Part shown: positions 8,047-17,310 of the stretch, piece by piece
Layout: each line of letters opens with the position of its first letter
Position numbering within the stretch: position 1 is the first letter of the stretch
Notes under the pieces: generated by a model
Databases searched by the model: none
The model's input: only the letters and a program-made list of their open reading frames with translations
Told to the model about the DNA's origin: nothing
Program-made: the position numbers and the translations under genes
From: Aureimonas endophytica
GTDB lineage: Bacteria > Pseudomonadota > Alphaproteobacteria > Rhizobiales > Rhizobiaceae
Direction of reading: 5' to 3'
Length of the DNA stretch: 64,000 nucleotides
Assembly: GCF_014642635.1 (NCBI RefSeq)
Contig: NZ_BMIQ01000006.1
Location: 62,001 to 126,000 of the forward strand

Positions 8047-8725
8047 CATCCGACCCTATGCCCTGCCGGTCGCGGCCATGGCGCTCGTCGTCGTCGCCTC
8101 CAACGTGCTGGTCCAGTTTCCGATGGCGGGAAGCCTCGGTCGCCTCCAGCTCGCCGACCTCCTCACCTGGGGCGCCTTCACCTATCCCTTCGCCTTTCTG
8201 GTGACCGACCTGTCGAACCGCTGGCACGGCCCGGCCTTCGCGCGCCGCGTCGTCTATATCGGCTTCGCCGTCGCGGTCGCGGCCTCGATTCTGGCGCCGC
8301 CGCTGCTGTTCCAGGCGGGACTGCTCGAATTCTCGACGGCGGGCGACCGGCTGGTGCGCATCGCCGCCGCCTCCGGCGCGGCTTTCCTCCTCGCGCAGCT
8401 TCTCGACATCTTCGTCTTCAGCCGGCTGCGCCAGCAGCGCTGGTGGCAGGCGCCGGCCTTCGGCTCGCTGGCGGGCTCCGTCCTCGACACGGCGACCTTC
8501 TTCACCATCGCCTTCGCCCCGGCCTTCGCCTTCGTCGGCCCGAGCGACGACTTCGCGCTCCAGACCGCGCCGCTGCTCGGCCTGTTGCAGACGGACGCGC
8601 CGCGCTGGATCTCCTGGGCGATGGGCGACTTCACGGTGAAGCTCCTGATCGCCGCCTTCGCGCTGATCCCCTACCGCGTGCTGATGCAGCGCGTCCTGCC
8701 CTACCGGACGACGCAGATCGCCTGA
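8042..8725 (+). CDS. Queuosine precursor transporter (YhhQ/QPT family)
   Basis: This inner-membrane protein of 227 residues and about six transmembrane helices belongs to the COG1738 vitamin-uptake/queuosine-precursor family, which imports preQ0, preQ1 or queuine-related bases for tRNA modification. Family marks are LADLLTWGAFTYPFAFLVTDLSNRWHG, the Asp/Asn-containing motif after the second helix, and GSLAGSVLDTATFFTIAF. The preQ1-I aptamer directly over its start codon strongly supports the assignment. A compact intrinsic terminator follows six bases after the stop, so the gene is a single-gene unit. The name yhhQ would be the E. coli counterpart. Confidence 0.9.
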   Translation: MNIRPYALPVAAMALVVVASNVLVQFPMAGSLGRLQLADLLTWGAFTYPFAFLVTDLSNRWHGPAFARRVVYIGFAVAVAASILAPPLLFQAGLLEFSTAGDRLVRIAAASGAAFLLAQLLDIFVFSRLRQQRWWQAPAFGSLAGSVLDTATFFTIAFAPAFAFVGPSDDFALQTAPLLGLLQTDAPRWISWAMGDFTVKLLIAAFALIPYRVLMQRVLPYRTTQIA

Positions 8726-8731
8726 CGGAAG

Positions 8732-8754
8732 AGCCCGCTTCGGCGGGCTTTTTC
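8732..8754 (+). terminator. Intrinsic terminator after the queuosine precursor transporter
   Basis: The stem AGCCCGC/GCGGGCT with a TTCG tetraloop is followed by six T residues. It lies between this gene and the convergent CocE-like hydrolase. Confidence 0.85.
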
Positions 8755-8760
8755 CATGCC

Positions 8761-10758
8761 TCACATCAGGTCGCGCGGGATCGTCTCGCCGAAATCCTTG
8801 CGATGAACTTCCGTCTCGCCCTCGAAGGCGGTGACGGAGGCGGAGACGATCCAGTCGCTCGCCGTGCAGGAGAGCCGCGCCACGCTTTCCGTGCGCGTGT
8901 TCCAGCCATCGGTGCGGCGCATCTCCGTCGTCCAGAGGGTCGTTCCCGTCATCGACAGCGGATCGTCGGGCGCGATCGTCCAGACCTCCTCCCGCACCTG
9001 CCGCGTCGACAGGCCCGTTTCGGGATGTTCGGCGAGGCCCGTATCCTCGAAGAGGCGGTAGCGCGTCACGCCGGCCTGGAGGTCGCGCTCGACGCTGCGC
9101 CGCGAGGCGCCCGGCGCGTGCTCGATATAGCGCGGCAGGGGATCGGGATCGTCCGGCTCCGGCACCGCGACCGGCTCGGCCCCGGCGAGCAGCGGCAGGG
9201 CGAGGCGCAGCGAGCCGCAATCCACCGTGACGCCGCCCGCCGTCGGCCCCGGCAGGATCGTCGGCCAATAGGCGGTGGACAAAGCGAGTCTCAGGCGATG
9301 GCCGGGCCCCAGCCGATAGCCGCAGGCATCGAGCGCCATCGCGATCTCGAGCCGCTCGCCGGGCACGACCGGCCGTGGTTCGGCCTGTCCCGCGCGATGG
9401 GCGAGGTTGAGCGTGCCGAAGGCGATGCGCGTCGCCGTCCCGTCCGGGTGGATGTCGACGAGGCGGGCGACCAGGTTGGCGGATGCGGTGCGCGGCACGA
9501 GCCCGAGGGTCAGACCGGGAAAGCCGAGGAGTTCGAGCGCCTCGGTCAAAGGCTCGGTCTCGAAGACCAGCGATCCCGCATCGTCCGGCCGCTGGTCGCC
9601 GGGCAGTTCGGCATCGGGCTTCAGCGTGAACCACTCGCCCGCCATCACGCCGGTATCCTGCGGCGATTCCAGATAGATGTGATCGGAGGACGGCGCGCCG
9701 GCGCCGAGCGACAGAGCCCGCCCGGCGCCGACATGCAGAACGAGCGGCTCCGGCGCCTGCCAGTTCGCGAGCGCCACCCAGCGGCCCGGCTCCTCGGCCC
9801 GCCAGCGGGCGGGGCGCGGCGCATCGACGATATAGGCCCGGACCTGCGGCAGGTCCTCGACCCCGTTCGGCTCGTTCTTCAGCCAGCGGTCCCACCAGCG
9901 GATCGCCTCGTTCAGGAAATCGGCGCGCGGCTTCGGCCAGGCGAAATGCGGATATTTGTGCACCCAGGGGCCGATCAGCGCCTTCGCCTTGGCGCCCAGC
10001 CCTTCCACCGCCTTCAGCGGCGTGTTGCGATAGCCGTCGAGCCAGCCGGCGATGACGAGGGCCGGCACCGGAAAGCCGGGGAAATCCTCGCAGATGGAGC
10101 CGTGGCGCCAGAAGGCGTCGCGCCGCTGATGCGCCAGCCATTCCGGCAGGAAGAAGGGCTCCTCCGCCAGCCGCTCCAGCCACATCGCGCGCCAGCGCGC
10201 GCCGACCAGCGCCGGGTCGGGCGCCCGCGACTGATAGGCCAGCATATAGGACGCCCAGGAGAGATTGGCGGAAAGCTGGCAGCCGTTCTTGTAGTGGATG
10301 TCGTCATTGTAGCGATCGACGGTGGAGGCGATGGAGATCACCGCCTTCAGCGCCGGATGGTTCAGCGCCGCGATCTGGAGCGAATTGAAGCCGCCCCAGG
10401 AAATGCCCATCATGCCGACGGCGCCGCTCGCCCAGGGCTGCGCCACGATCCAGTCGATCACCTCCAGCGCGTCGGAGAATTCGCGCGGCGTATATTCGCC
10501 GTCGATGACGCCCTCCGATTCGCCCGAGCCGCGAATGTCGACGCGCACGCCGGCATAGCCGGCCCCGGCGAGGGTCGGATAGGTCGATTCGTCCCGAACG
10601 CTGGTGCCGTCGCGCTTGCGATAGGGCAGATATTCGAGGATCGCCGGCACCGGCGCCTCCTCCGCCCCGGCCGGTAGCCAGATGCGGGCGGCGAGCCGCG
10701 TGCCGTCCTTCAGCGGGATCCATTCGTTCTCGATGACGCGATGGGCGCGAATCGTCAT
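8761..10758 (-). CDS. CocE/NonD-family alpha/beta hydrolase (X-Pro dipeptidyl-peptidase-like)
   Basis: This 665-residue serine hydrolase belongs to the family of cocaine esterase, glutaryl-7-ACA acylase and X-prolyl dipeptidyl aminopeptidase. The N-terminal domain carries RDGTSVRDESTYPTLAGAGYAGVRVDIRGSGES and the nucleophile elbow GISWGGFNSLQIA. The C-terminal jelly-roll domain (PexDC-like) starts around residue 310. No signal peptide is seen, so it is cytoplasmic. It is the last gene of the ABC importer operon, 25 bases after the ATPase stop, so it probably hydrolyses an ester or amide bond in the imported compound. True X-Pro peptidase activity is only one option. Confidence 0.88.
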   Translation of the reverse strand: MTIRAHRVIENEWIPLKDGTRLAARIWLPAGAEEAPVPAILEYLPYRKRDGTSVRDESTYPTLAGAGYAGVRVDIRGSGESEGVIDGEYTPREFSDALEVIDWIVAQPWASGAVGMMGISWGGFNSLQIAALNHPALKAVISIASTVDRYNDDIHYKNGCQLSANLSWASYMLAYQSRAPDPALVGARWRAMWLERLAEEPFFLPEWLAHQRRDAFWRHGSICEDFPGFPVPALVIAGWLDGYRNTPLKAVEGLGAKAKALIGPWVHKYPHFAWPKPRADFLNEAIRWWDRWLKNEPNGVEDLPQVRAYIVDAPRPARWRAEEPGRWVALANWQAPEPLVLHVGAGRALSLGAGAPSSDHIYLESPQDTGVMAGEWFTLKPDAELPGDQRPDDAGSLVFETEPLTEALELLGFPGLTLGLVPRTASANLVARLVDIHPDGTATRIAFGTLNLAHRAGQAEPRPVVPGERLEIAMALDACGYRLGPGHRLRLALSTAYWPTILPGPTAGGVTVDCGSLRLALPLLAGAEPVAVPEPDDPDPLPRYIEHAPGASRRSVERDLQAGVTRYRLFEDTGLAEHPETGLSTRQVREEVWTIAPDDPLSMTGTTLWTTEMRRTDGWNTRTESVARLSCTASDWIVSASVTAFEGETEVHRKDFGETIPRDLM

Positions 10759-10783
10759 GCCATGCTCTCGATGCGGAAAAGCG

Positions 10784-12415
10784 TCAGTTGCCGGCGGCGG
10801 CCATGCGGCGGCCGTCGCGCACCTCCTCCAGCCAGCCGATGCGCATTTCCGGCACGGACTTGAGGAGAAGGTCGGTATAGTCGTCGAAGGGCGGCGCCAG
10901 AACCTCGGATTTCGGCCCGAAGCGCACGAGGCGGCCGCGATACATCACCGCCACCGAATCGGCGATGGCCCGCACCGTGGCGATGTCATGGGTGATGAAG
11001 AGATAGGAGACATGCGTCTCGGCCTGGAGCTTCAGGAGAAGCTTCAGGATGCCGTCGGCGACGAGCGGATCGAGCGCCGAGGTCGGCTCGTCGCAGAGGA
11101 TGAGTTCAGGCTCGGCGGCGAGCGCCCGGGCGATGGCGACACGCTGCTTCTGGCCGCCGGAGAGTTCGGCCGGATAGCGCGCGGCATAGTCCGGCTTGAG
11201 CTCGATCGCCGCCAGCAGTTCCTGCACCCGCGCCCGCTTCTTCTCGCCGCGCAGGCCGAAATAGAAGGTCAGCGGCCGGCCGATGATCTCGCCCACCGTC
11301 TGGCGCGGATTCATCGCCGTATCCGCCATCTGGTAGATCATCTGGATGCGGCGCAGATCGTCGCGCGAGCGCTGGTCGAGCCGCGCCGGCAATTCCCGCC
11401 CGGCAAAGGCGATGCGGCCGCTCTTCGGCGGCAGGAGGCCGGTGATCACCCGGGCGAGCGTCGACTTGCCGGAGCCCGACTCGCCGACGATGGCCAGCGT
11501 CTGGCCCTTGGGCAGATGCAGCGACACGTCCTTCAGCACGGTGAGGCCCGAAGGATAGCCGGCCTCCACGCGATCGACGGTGAGGAGCCGGTCGCTCTGG
11601 TCCCTCGCCTCCTCGCGGCCGAAATGGCGCATCTCGACGAGGCGCCGCGTATAGTCCTCGCGCGGCGCTTCGAGGATCTGCCGGGCCGAGCTGTATTCCA
11701 CCGTCCGGCCGTGGCGCAGCACCATGATGTCGTCGGCGACCTGGGCGACGACGGCGAGATCGTGCGTCACGTAGATCGCCGCCGTATGGGTCTCCTCGAT
11801 CGCGCGCTTGATGGCGACGAGAACGTCGATCTGGGTGGTCACGTCGAGCGCCGTCGTCGGCTCGTCGAAGACGATGAGGTCCGGCGAAGGCATCAGCGCC
11901 ATCGCCGTCATGGCGCGCTGGAGCTGGCCGCCGGAGACCTGATGCGGATAGCGGCTGCCGAAGCGCTCCGGCTCCGGCAGGCCGAGGCTGCGGAACAGCT
12001 CCACCGCCCGCGCCCGCGCCGCCTCGCGCGTCAGCAGCCCGTGCTTCAGGCTGGCCTCGATCACCTGATCGCCGAGCCGGAAGGCGGGGTTGAAGGAAGC
12101 CGCCGCCGACTGGGCGACATAGGCGACCTTGGCGCCCCGGATGCGGCGGAGCCGGCCGGGCGAGAGCCCCACGAGATCGGTGCCGGCGAGATGCACCGTG
12201 CCGCCGGCGATCCGCACGCTGCCGCGCCCGTAGCCGAGCGTCGACAGGCCGATGGTGGACTTGCCGGCGCCGGATTCGCCGATGAGGCCGAGCACCTTGC
12301 CCTTGGCCAGGGTGAAGGAGACGCCGTCCACCAGGGTCACCTTGCGCGGGCGCTCGCCCGGCGGGCTGATCTCCGCCTCGATGGTCAGCCCGCGCACGTC
12401 GAGAAGTTCGGCCAT
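10784..12415 (-). CDS. Peptide-type ABC transporter, fused dual ATPase
   Basis: This cytoplasmic protein joins two nucleotide-binding domains (DppD- and DppF-like) in 543 residues. Domain 1 has Walker A GESGAGKST, signature SGGQLQRAM and Walker B DLIVFDEP. Domain 2 has Walker A GESGSGKST, signature LSGGQKQRVAIARAL and Walker B ELILCDEP. It energises the two permeases upstream. The start at ATG 12415 overlaps the preceding permease stop (ATGA). Longer open frames upstream are read-through of the permease region in another frame. The fused arrangement is common in alphaproteobacterial peptide and opine importers. Confidence 0.95.
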   Translation of the reverse strand: MAELLDVRGLTIEAEISPPGERPRKVTLVDGVSFTLAKGKVLGLIGESGAGKSTIGLSTLGYGRGSVRIAGGTVHLAGTDLVGLSPGRLRRIRGAKVAYVAQSAAASFNPAFRLGDQVIEASLKHGLLTREAARARAVELFRSLGLPEPERFGSRYPHQVSGGQLQRAMTAMALMPSPDLIVFDEPTTALDVTTQIDVLVAIKRAIEETHTAAIYVTHDLAVVAQVADDIMVLRHGRTVEYSSARQILEAPREDYTRRLVEMRHFGREEARDQSDRLLTVDRVEAGYPSGLTVLKDVSLHLPKGQTLAIVGESGSGKSTLARVITGLLPPKSGRIAFAGRELPARLDQRSRDDLRRIQMIYQMADTAMNPRQTVGEIIGRPLTFYFGLRGEKKRARVQELLAAIELKPDYAARYPAELSGGQKQRVAIARALAAEPELILCDEPTSALDPLVADGILKLLLKLQAETHVSYLFITHDIATVRAIADSVAVMYRGRLVRFGPKSEVLAPPFDDYTDLLLKSVPEMRIGWLEEVRDGRRMAAAGN

Positions 12416-13236
12416 CAGGCGCGGCCTCCCTTGAGGCTCGCCGTGCGGTTCAGGAGCCAGTCGACCACGAGATTCACCGAGACGGCGAAGAGCGCGATGG
12501 CGAGGCCCGGATAGAGCGCGGCCGAGACGCCGAAGATGATGCCGTCCTTGTTGTCCTTCACCATGCCGCCCCAATCGGCGGCCGGCGGCTGGATGCCGAG
12601 ACCGAGGAAGGACAGAGTGGAGAGAAACAGGACGGCGAAGGCGAAGCGCAGCCCGAATTCGGCGAGAAGCGGCGACAGGGCGTTCGGCAGGATCTCGCGG
12701 AAGACGATCCACAGCGTCCCCTCGCCGCGCAGCCGCGCCGCCTCGACGAAATCCATCACCGCGATGTCGGTCGCGACCGCCCGGCCGAGGCGGAAGACGC
12801 GGGTGGAATCGAGGACCGCCATCACGCCGACGAGGATCCACAGGCGCTGCGGCAGGACGGCGAGCACGACGAGGGCGAAGATCAGCGTCGGGATCGCCAT
12901 CATCAGATCGTTGAGGCGGGACAGGAGCTGGTCGGTCCAGCCGCGCAGCACCGAGGCGGTGAAGGACAGGACGATGCCGAGCGAGAAGGAGAGGACCGTG
13001 GCGGAGGCCGCGACGAAGATCGTCGTCCGCGCGCCGTAGACGAGCCGCGACAGGAGATCGCGGCCGAGATTGTCGGTGCCGAGCAGGAAGGCCTCGCTCG
13101 GCAGGTCCCACACGCCGCCGACGATCTCCTCCTCGCCATGCGGGGCGATGAAGGGCGCGAAGAGCGCGCAGCCGAAGGCGATGGCGAGGCCCGCCAGGCC
13201 GATCCAGGCGCTCGGCGGAATGGCGCGCAGTCTCAT
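12415..13236 (-). CDS. Peptide-type ABC transporter permease (DppC-like)
   Basis: This inner-membrane subunit of 273 residues has about six transmembrane segments, starting with WIGLAGLAIAFGCALFAPFIAP. The DppC signature LGTDNLGRDLLSRLVYGARTTI is clear, and the EAA loop reads DFVEAARLRGEGTLWIVFREILPNALSP. It pairs with the DppB-like permease, whose stop it overlaps by four bases, and its own stop overlaps the ATPase start. Substrate class is inferred from the family only. Confidence 0.94.
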   Translation of the reverse strand: MRLRAIPPSAWIGLAGLAIAFGCALFAPFIAPHGEEEIVGGVWDLPSEAFLLGTDNLGRDLLSRLVYGARTTIFVAASATVLSFSLGIVLSFTASVLRGWTDQLLSRLNDLMMAIPTLIFALVVLAVLPQRLWILVGVMAVLDSTRVFRLGRAVATDIAVMDFVEAARLRGEGTLWIVFREILPNALSPLLAEFGLRFAFAVLFLSTLSFLGLGIQPPAADWGGMVKDNKDGIIFGVSAALYPGLAIALFAVSVNLVVDWLLNRTASLKGGRA

Positions 13237-14348
13237 CGCGGATGCCTCAGGCGCGGATTGGCGACGATCGCCAGGATGTCGGCCAGCATGTTGAGGAAGA
13301 TGTAGACGCCGGCGAAGAGGAGGCCGCAGGCCTGCACCACCGGCATGTCGCGCACCGTCACCGCGTCGACCATGTACTGGCCGATGCCGGGATAGACGAA
13401 GACCACCTCGACCACGACGACGCCGACGACGAGATAGGCGAGGTTCAGCGCCACGACATTGATGATCGGCGCGATGGCGTTGGGCGCGGCATGGCGCACG
13501 ATGGTGCGCCAGCGCGACAGGCCCTTCAGCTCCGCCGTCTCGATATAGGGCGCTTCCATGACGTTGAGGATCGCGGCCCGCGTCATGCGCAGCATATGGG
13601 CGAGCACGACGAGGACGAGCGTCGCGCCGGGCAGCAGGATGGCGCCGAGCCGATCGAGGAAGGGCATGCCGTCATAGACGGTGGAGGGGAAGGTGACGAT
13701 CGGGAACTGGATCGCGAAGAGGAAGATCAGGACATAGCCGACGAAGAATTCCGGCAGCGAGATCGCCGCGAGCGAGAAGATGTTGACGAGCCGGTCCGGC
13801 AGGCGGTCGCGGAAGAGCACCGAGACCATGCCGAGGCCGACGGCCAGCGGCACCGAGACGAGCGCGGCGAAGAAGGCGAGGAAGAGCGTGTTGCCGAGGC
13901 GCCGGCCGATCTGCTCGGCGATCGAGTTGCGGCTCGCCCAGGACAGGCCGAAATCGCCCTGGAGGGCATGGCCGAGCCAGGAGAAGTAGCGGGTGATCGC
14001 CGGCTGATCGAGGCCGAGCTCGCGGCGGATGTTCTCCACCGCCTGCGGCGTCGCCGACTGGCCGAGATAGGTCTGGGCGAAGTCGCCGGGCAGCGCCTCG
14101 ACGCCGAGAAAGAGCACGACCGAGACGGCGAGGAGCAGGAGCAGGCTGAGCCCCAGCCGCTGGGCGATCATCGCGCTGAGCGGCGAGGCCGCCCGCCACC
14201 GGCCGAAGCTCGAGCGGGGCGCGGCGCTCGGCGTCGTCTCGGCGGAGATGAGCATGCCGCCGGCGAGCCCCGCCGAGGCGATGGGATCGCCCGCCGGCAG
14301 GACCGCCGCGCCCGCCGGTCCTTCCGAGAGACCTGGCCCGGTCGTCAC
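13233..14348 (-). CDS. Peptide-type ABC transporter permease (DppB-like)
   Basis: This is the second permease subunit, with LGLSLLLLLAVSVVLFLGVEALPGDFA as the first membrane span and PYIETAELKGLSRWRTIVRHAAPNA as the EAA loop. GTG 14348 lies two bases after the TGA of the binding-protein gene (TGAGCGTG) and would give 371 residues with a long hydrophilic N-terminal tail of about 60. ATG 14255 would give a more usual length, so the exact start is uncertain. The C-terminus overlaps the DppC-like gene. Confidence 0.92.
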   Translation of the reverse strand: MTTGPGLSEGPAGAAVLPAGDPIASAGLAGGMLISAETTPSAAPRSSFGRWRAASPLSAMIAQRLGLSLLLLLAVSVVLFLGVEALPGDFAQTYLGQSATPQAVENIRRELGLDQPAITRYFSWLGHALQGDFGLSWASRNSIAEQIGRRLGNTLFLAFFAALVSVPLAVGLGMVSVLFRDRLPDRLVNIFSLAAISLPEFFVGYVLIFLFAIQFPIVTFPSTVYDGMPFLDRLGAILLPGATLVLVVLAHMLRMTRAAILNVMEAPYIETAELKGLSRWRTIVRHAAPNAIAPIINVVALNLAYLVVGVVVVEVVFVYPGIGQYMVDAVTVRDMPVVQACGLLFAGVYIFLNMLADILAIVANPRLRHPR

Positions 14349-14350
14349 GC

Positions 14351-15940
14351 TCAGCCTTCCAGCCAGACGCGGTTCGCGACGTAGCCGTTCGACATGTCGT
14401 TGCCGATGTCGTGGACATAGCCCTTCACCGTCTTGCGGGCGGCGTTCACGAAGTCGTTGAACATCGGCAGGATGACGCCGCCCTCGTCGCGCACCATCAT
14501 CGCCATGGTGCGGTACATCTCGCGGCGCTTGGCCTCGTCCAGCTCGGCCCGCGCTTCCAGCAGGAGCTTGTCGAAGTCCGGCCGGAGGAAGCGCGTGTCG
14601 TTCCAGTCGGCCTTCGAGTAATAGGCCGTGGTGTACATCTGGTCCTGGGTCGGCCGCCCGCCCCAATAGGAGGCGGAGAAGGGCTGGACGTTCCAGACGT
14701 TCGACCAGTAGCCGTCGCCGGGCTCGCGCTTCACCTCGATATTGATGCCGGCCTTCTTGGCGGTCTGCTGGTAGAGCACCGCCGCGTCGACGGCGCCCGG
14801 GAAGGCGACCTCGGAGGTGCGCAGGAGCACCGGGCCGTCATGGCCGGACTTCTTGTAGTGGAAGGCCGCCTTGTCGGGATCGTAGGCGCGCTGCTCGATG
14901 CCCTCGGGAAATAGCGCATAGGTCGAGTTGATCGGGAAGTCGTTGCCGACCTTGCCGTAGCCGGACAGGATCGTCTTCACCATCGCCTCGCGGTCGATCG
15001 CGTATTTCAGGGCGAGGCGCAGGTCGTTGTTGTCGAAGGGCGCCGTGTTGCAATGGGCGATGAAGACGTAGTGGCCCCGGCCGGCGGTGGAGAGGATGTC
15101 CACGGTCGGCGCCCGCTTCAGGAGCGCCACCGTCTTCGGATCGACGCGGTTGATGAAATGGACCTGGCCCGAGGACAGGGCCGCGACGCGCGCCGTCGCG
15201 TCGTTGATGACGATCAGCTCGACCGAGTCGACATAGCCGCGATCCTTGCGCCAGTCGTTCGCATTGTGCTCGAAGGTGGTGCGCACGCCGGGCTCGTGCT
15301 TCACGAGCTTGAAGGGGCCGGTGCCGATCGCCGCCGTCGGATTGTCGTAGCCGCCGTTCGGCTGGATGATCAGGTGATAGTCCGAGAGGAGCAGCGGCAT
15401 GTCCGCATTGCCCTCCTGGAGGGTGAGGACGAGATTGCCGCCCTCCGCCTTGATCTCCGAGATCGACTTCACGACGCCGAGCGCGCCCGACTGCGACTTC
15501 TCGTCGGTGTGGCGCTGCAGGGTCTTCACCACGTCCTCGACGGTCAGTTCCTTGCCGTCGTGGAACTGCACGCCCTTGCGGATCTTGAAGGTCCAGACCT
15601 TGGCGTCCGGCGAGGCTTCCCAGCTTTCGGCGAGGGCCGGCACGGCGGCGCCCGTCAGCGGATCGCTCTCGACGAGAAGGTCGCCCCAGCAGCGGCCGAT
15701 GCAGAAGAGCACCTGCGAGAGATAGAGGGCGGGGTCGAGCCCGTCCTTCGCCGAGCCGCCTTCGAGGCCGAGCTTCAGATGGCCGCCGCGCTTGGGTTCG
15801 GCGGCGGCGGCGCTTTCGGCGAAGAGGCTGCCGGCCAGCGTCAGCGAGATGCCGGCGGCGAGCGCCCGGCCCATGAATTCGCGGCGGTCGAGGCCGCCCC
15901 GGCGCAGTTCGTCGGCGAGAAACTTCCGATCGTCGCTCAT
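14351..15940 (-). CDS. ABC transporter substrate-binding protein, family 5
   Basis: This periplasmic binding protein of the DppA/OppA class (SBP_bac_5), about 529 residues, is the first gene of the operon. The N-terminus carries a twin-arginine-like motif in LDRREFMGRALAAG, then a hydrophobic stretch ending AESAAAAEP, so Tat export is likely. Family regions include FKIRKGVQFHDGKELTVEDVV and NDLRLALKYAIDREAMV. ATG 15940 (MSDDRKF) is preferred over 15991 because it starts the exported leader. It is divergent from the carnitine catabolic genes across a 462-base gap, so a carnitine-related substrate is possible but unproven. Confidence 0.93.
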   Translation of the reverse strand: MSDDRKFLADELRRGGLDRREFMGRALAAGISLTLAGSLFAESAAAAEPKRGGHLKLGLEGGSAKDGLDPALYLSQVLFCIGRCWGDLLVESDPLTGAAVPALAESWEASPDAKVWTFKIRKGVQFHDGKELTVEDVVKTLQRHTDEKSQSGALGVVKSISEIKAEGGNLVLTLQEGNADMPLLLSDYHLIIQPNGGYDNPTAAIGTGPFKLVKHEPGVRTTFEHNANDWRKDRGYVDSVELIVINDATARVAALSSGQVHFINRVDPKTVALLKRAPTVDILSTAGRGHYVFIAHCNTAPFDNNDLRLALKYAIDREAMVKTILSGYGKVGNDFPINSTYALFPEGIEQRAYDPDKAAFHYKKSGHDGPVLLRTSEVAFPGAVDAAVLYQQTAKKAGINIEVKREPGDGYWSNVWNVQPFSASYWGGRPTQDQMYTTAYYSKADWNDTRFLRPDFDKLLLEARAELDEAKRREMYRTMAMMVRDEGGVILPMFNDFVNAARKTVKGYVHDIGNDMSNGYVANRVWLEG

Positions 15941-16402
15941 GTCGTTTTCCCGTCCCCAACGCCGCCGCGCCCTCTGGCCGGCTGGATTCATGCCGGCAAT
16001 CGCTCAGGCGCGACTTGATGCGGCCAAGCTATCGCCCGGACAATTCAGCGAAAGTCAGGTTACGACACGAATTGTCGCAAATACAGACAAGCCTTGAGGA
16101 ACCCACAAGACTTCGCGGGAAAAGAGAAAAACAAGAGAGAGATGGAGGATATACTGGAAAAACGCAAGTATCGACGCCGCGCGCTCGATCCTGGTCTGGA
16201 CAAGCTGCGTCGGGGCGTCGATCTGGGCTGAAGTGCCCACGAGAGAGGCACGACCGGTTCGGCATCAGGTGACGCCAATTCGGGTCCACATGCAAGCCTT
16301 TTCTCCACGGCGCGTTTGGCATAGCCAGCGTCGCAGTCAGCATGGCCCGTTCGGCACGGCCGGACGACAAATCGAGCCAGGCCACCTGCCGGGAGACGTG
16401 CC
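15941..16402. other. Divergent intergenic region, importer operon / carnitine genes
   Basis: This 462-base stretch has no convincing gene. Bases 16050-16200 are markedly richer in A and T than the surroundings, as expected for promoters and operators serving both directions. It contains the inverted repeat listed separately. Several short open frames here (for example on the minus strand 16029-16385) have no family features and odd composition. I identify no clear -35/-10 pair. Confidence 0.6.
16060..16080. promoter_or_regulatory. Candidate operator, inverted repeat
   Basis: Arms TTACGACA and TGTCGCAA flank a five-base centre (CGAAT). The inner five base pairs (CGACA/TGTCG) are perfect and one mismatch interrupts the outer part. 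Its place in the A+T-rich part of the divergent region suits a dimeric regulator controlling the ABC importer, the carnitine genes, or both. No regulator gene is adjacent, so the protein is unknown. Confidence 0.45.
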
Positions 16403-17308
16403 ATGCCGCTCGCCATGAATCGCGAGGTCTTCATCACCTGCGCCGTGACGGGCTCCGGCGACACGGCGGGGCGCTCCGACAAGGTGCCGGTGACGCCGGA
16501 GGCGATCGCCGCCGCCGCGATCGAGGCGGCCGAGGCCGGCGCCGCCGTCGCCCATCTCCATGTCCGCGACCCCGAGACCGGCAAGGGCGCGCGCGGTCTC
16601 GATCTCTATCGCGAGACGGTGCGGCTGATCCGCGCATCCGGCACCGACGTCATCCTCAACCTCACCGCCGGCATGGGCGGCGACATCACCTTCGGCTCCG
16701 TCGAAGAGCCCCTGCCCCCGTCGCCGGCCGGCACCGACATGGCGGGCGCGACGGAGCGGCTCGCCCATGTCGCCGAGCTTCGCCCGGAAATCTGCACGCT
16801 GGATTGCGGCACGATGAATTTCGGCGAGGGCGACTACGTCATGACCAACACGCCCGCCATGCTGCGCGAGATGGCGCGGCAGATCCAGGCGCTCGGCGTG
16901 CGGCCGGAGATCGAGATCTTCGACACCGGCCATCTCGTCCTCGCCAAATGGCTGAACGATCAGGGCCTGCTCGACGGGCCGGTGCTGGTGCAGCTCTGCA
17001 TGGGCATTCCCTGGGGGGCGCCGGACGATATTGGCACCCTGATGGCCATGGTGAACAATCTGCCGTCGGACTGGATCTTCTCCGCCTTCTCCATCGGCCG
17101 CAACCAGTTGCCCTACGCGGCGCTGGCGGCGCTGGCGGGCGGCAACGTGCGCGTCGGGCTGGAGGACAATCTCTGGCTGCGCAAGGGCGTCCTCGCCTCC
17201 AACGGCGATCTCGTCGCGGCCGCGTGCCAGACGCTCGAAGGCATGGGCGCGAAGGTGCTCGGCCCGGCCGAGACGCGGGCGAAGCTGAAGCTGGAAAGGC
17301 GGGCCTGA
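16403..17308 (+). CDS. BKACE-family enzyme, probable 3-dehydrocarnitine cleavage enzyme
   Basis: The beta-keto acid cleavage enzyme family (DUF849, Kce-like) condenses a beta-keto acid with acetyl-CoA to give acetoacetate and a CoA ester, using Zn. The metal motif HLHVRD occurs near residue 50, and the TIM-barrel features [19 protein letters not shown] and [10 protein letters not shown] are present. Length is 301 residues. The partner two bases downstream is a carnitine dehydrogenase/thioesterase fusion. The likely substrate is therefore 3-dehydrocarnitine, giving betainyl-CoA and acetoacetate. GGGAGA seven bases before ATG 16403 supports the start. Confidence 0.9.
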   Translation: MPLAMNREVFITCAVTGSGDTAGRSDKVPVTPEAIAAAAIEAAEAGAAVAHLHVRDPETGKGARGLDLYRETVRLIRASGTDVILNLTAGMGGDITFGSVEEPLPPSPAGTDMAGATERLAHVAELRPEICTLDCGTMNFGEGDYVMTNTPAMLREMARQIQALGVRPEIEIFDTGHLVLAKWLNDQGLLDGPVLVQLCMGIPWGAPDDIGTLMAMVNNLPSDWIFSAFSIGRNQLPYAALAALAGGNVRVGLEDNLWLRKGVLASNGDLVAAACQTLEGMGAKVLGPAETRAKLKLERRA

Positions 17309-17310
17309 CC

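Noticed and set aside
16029-16385. Small minus-strand frame in the importer/carnitine intergenic region
   Set aside because: It has no ribosome-binding site or family features, and it covers the region expected to hold promoters for both operons.
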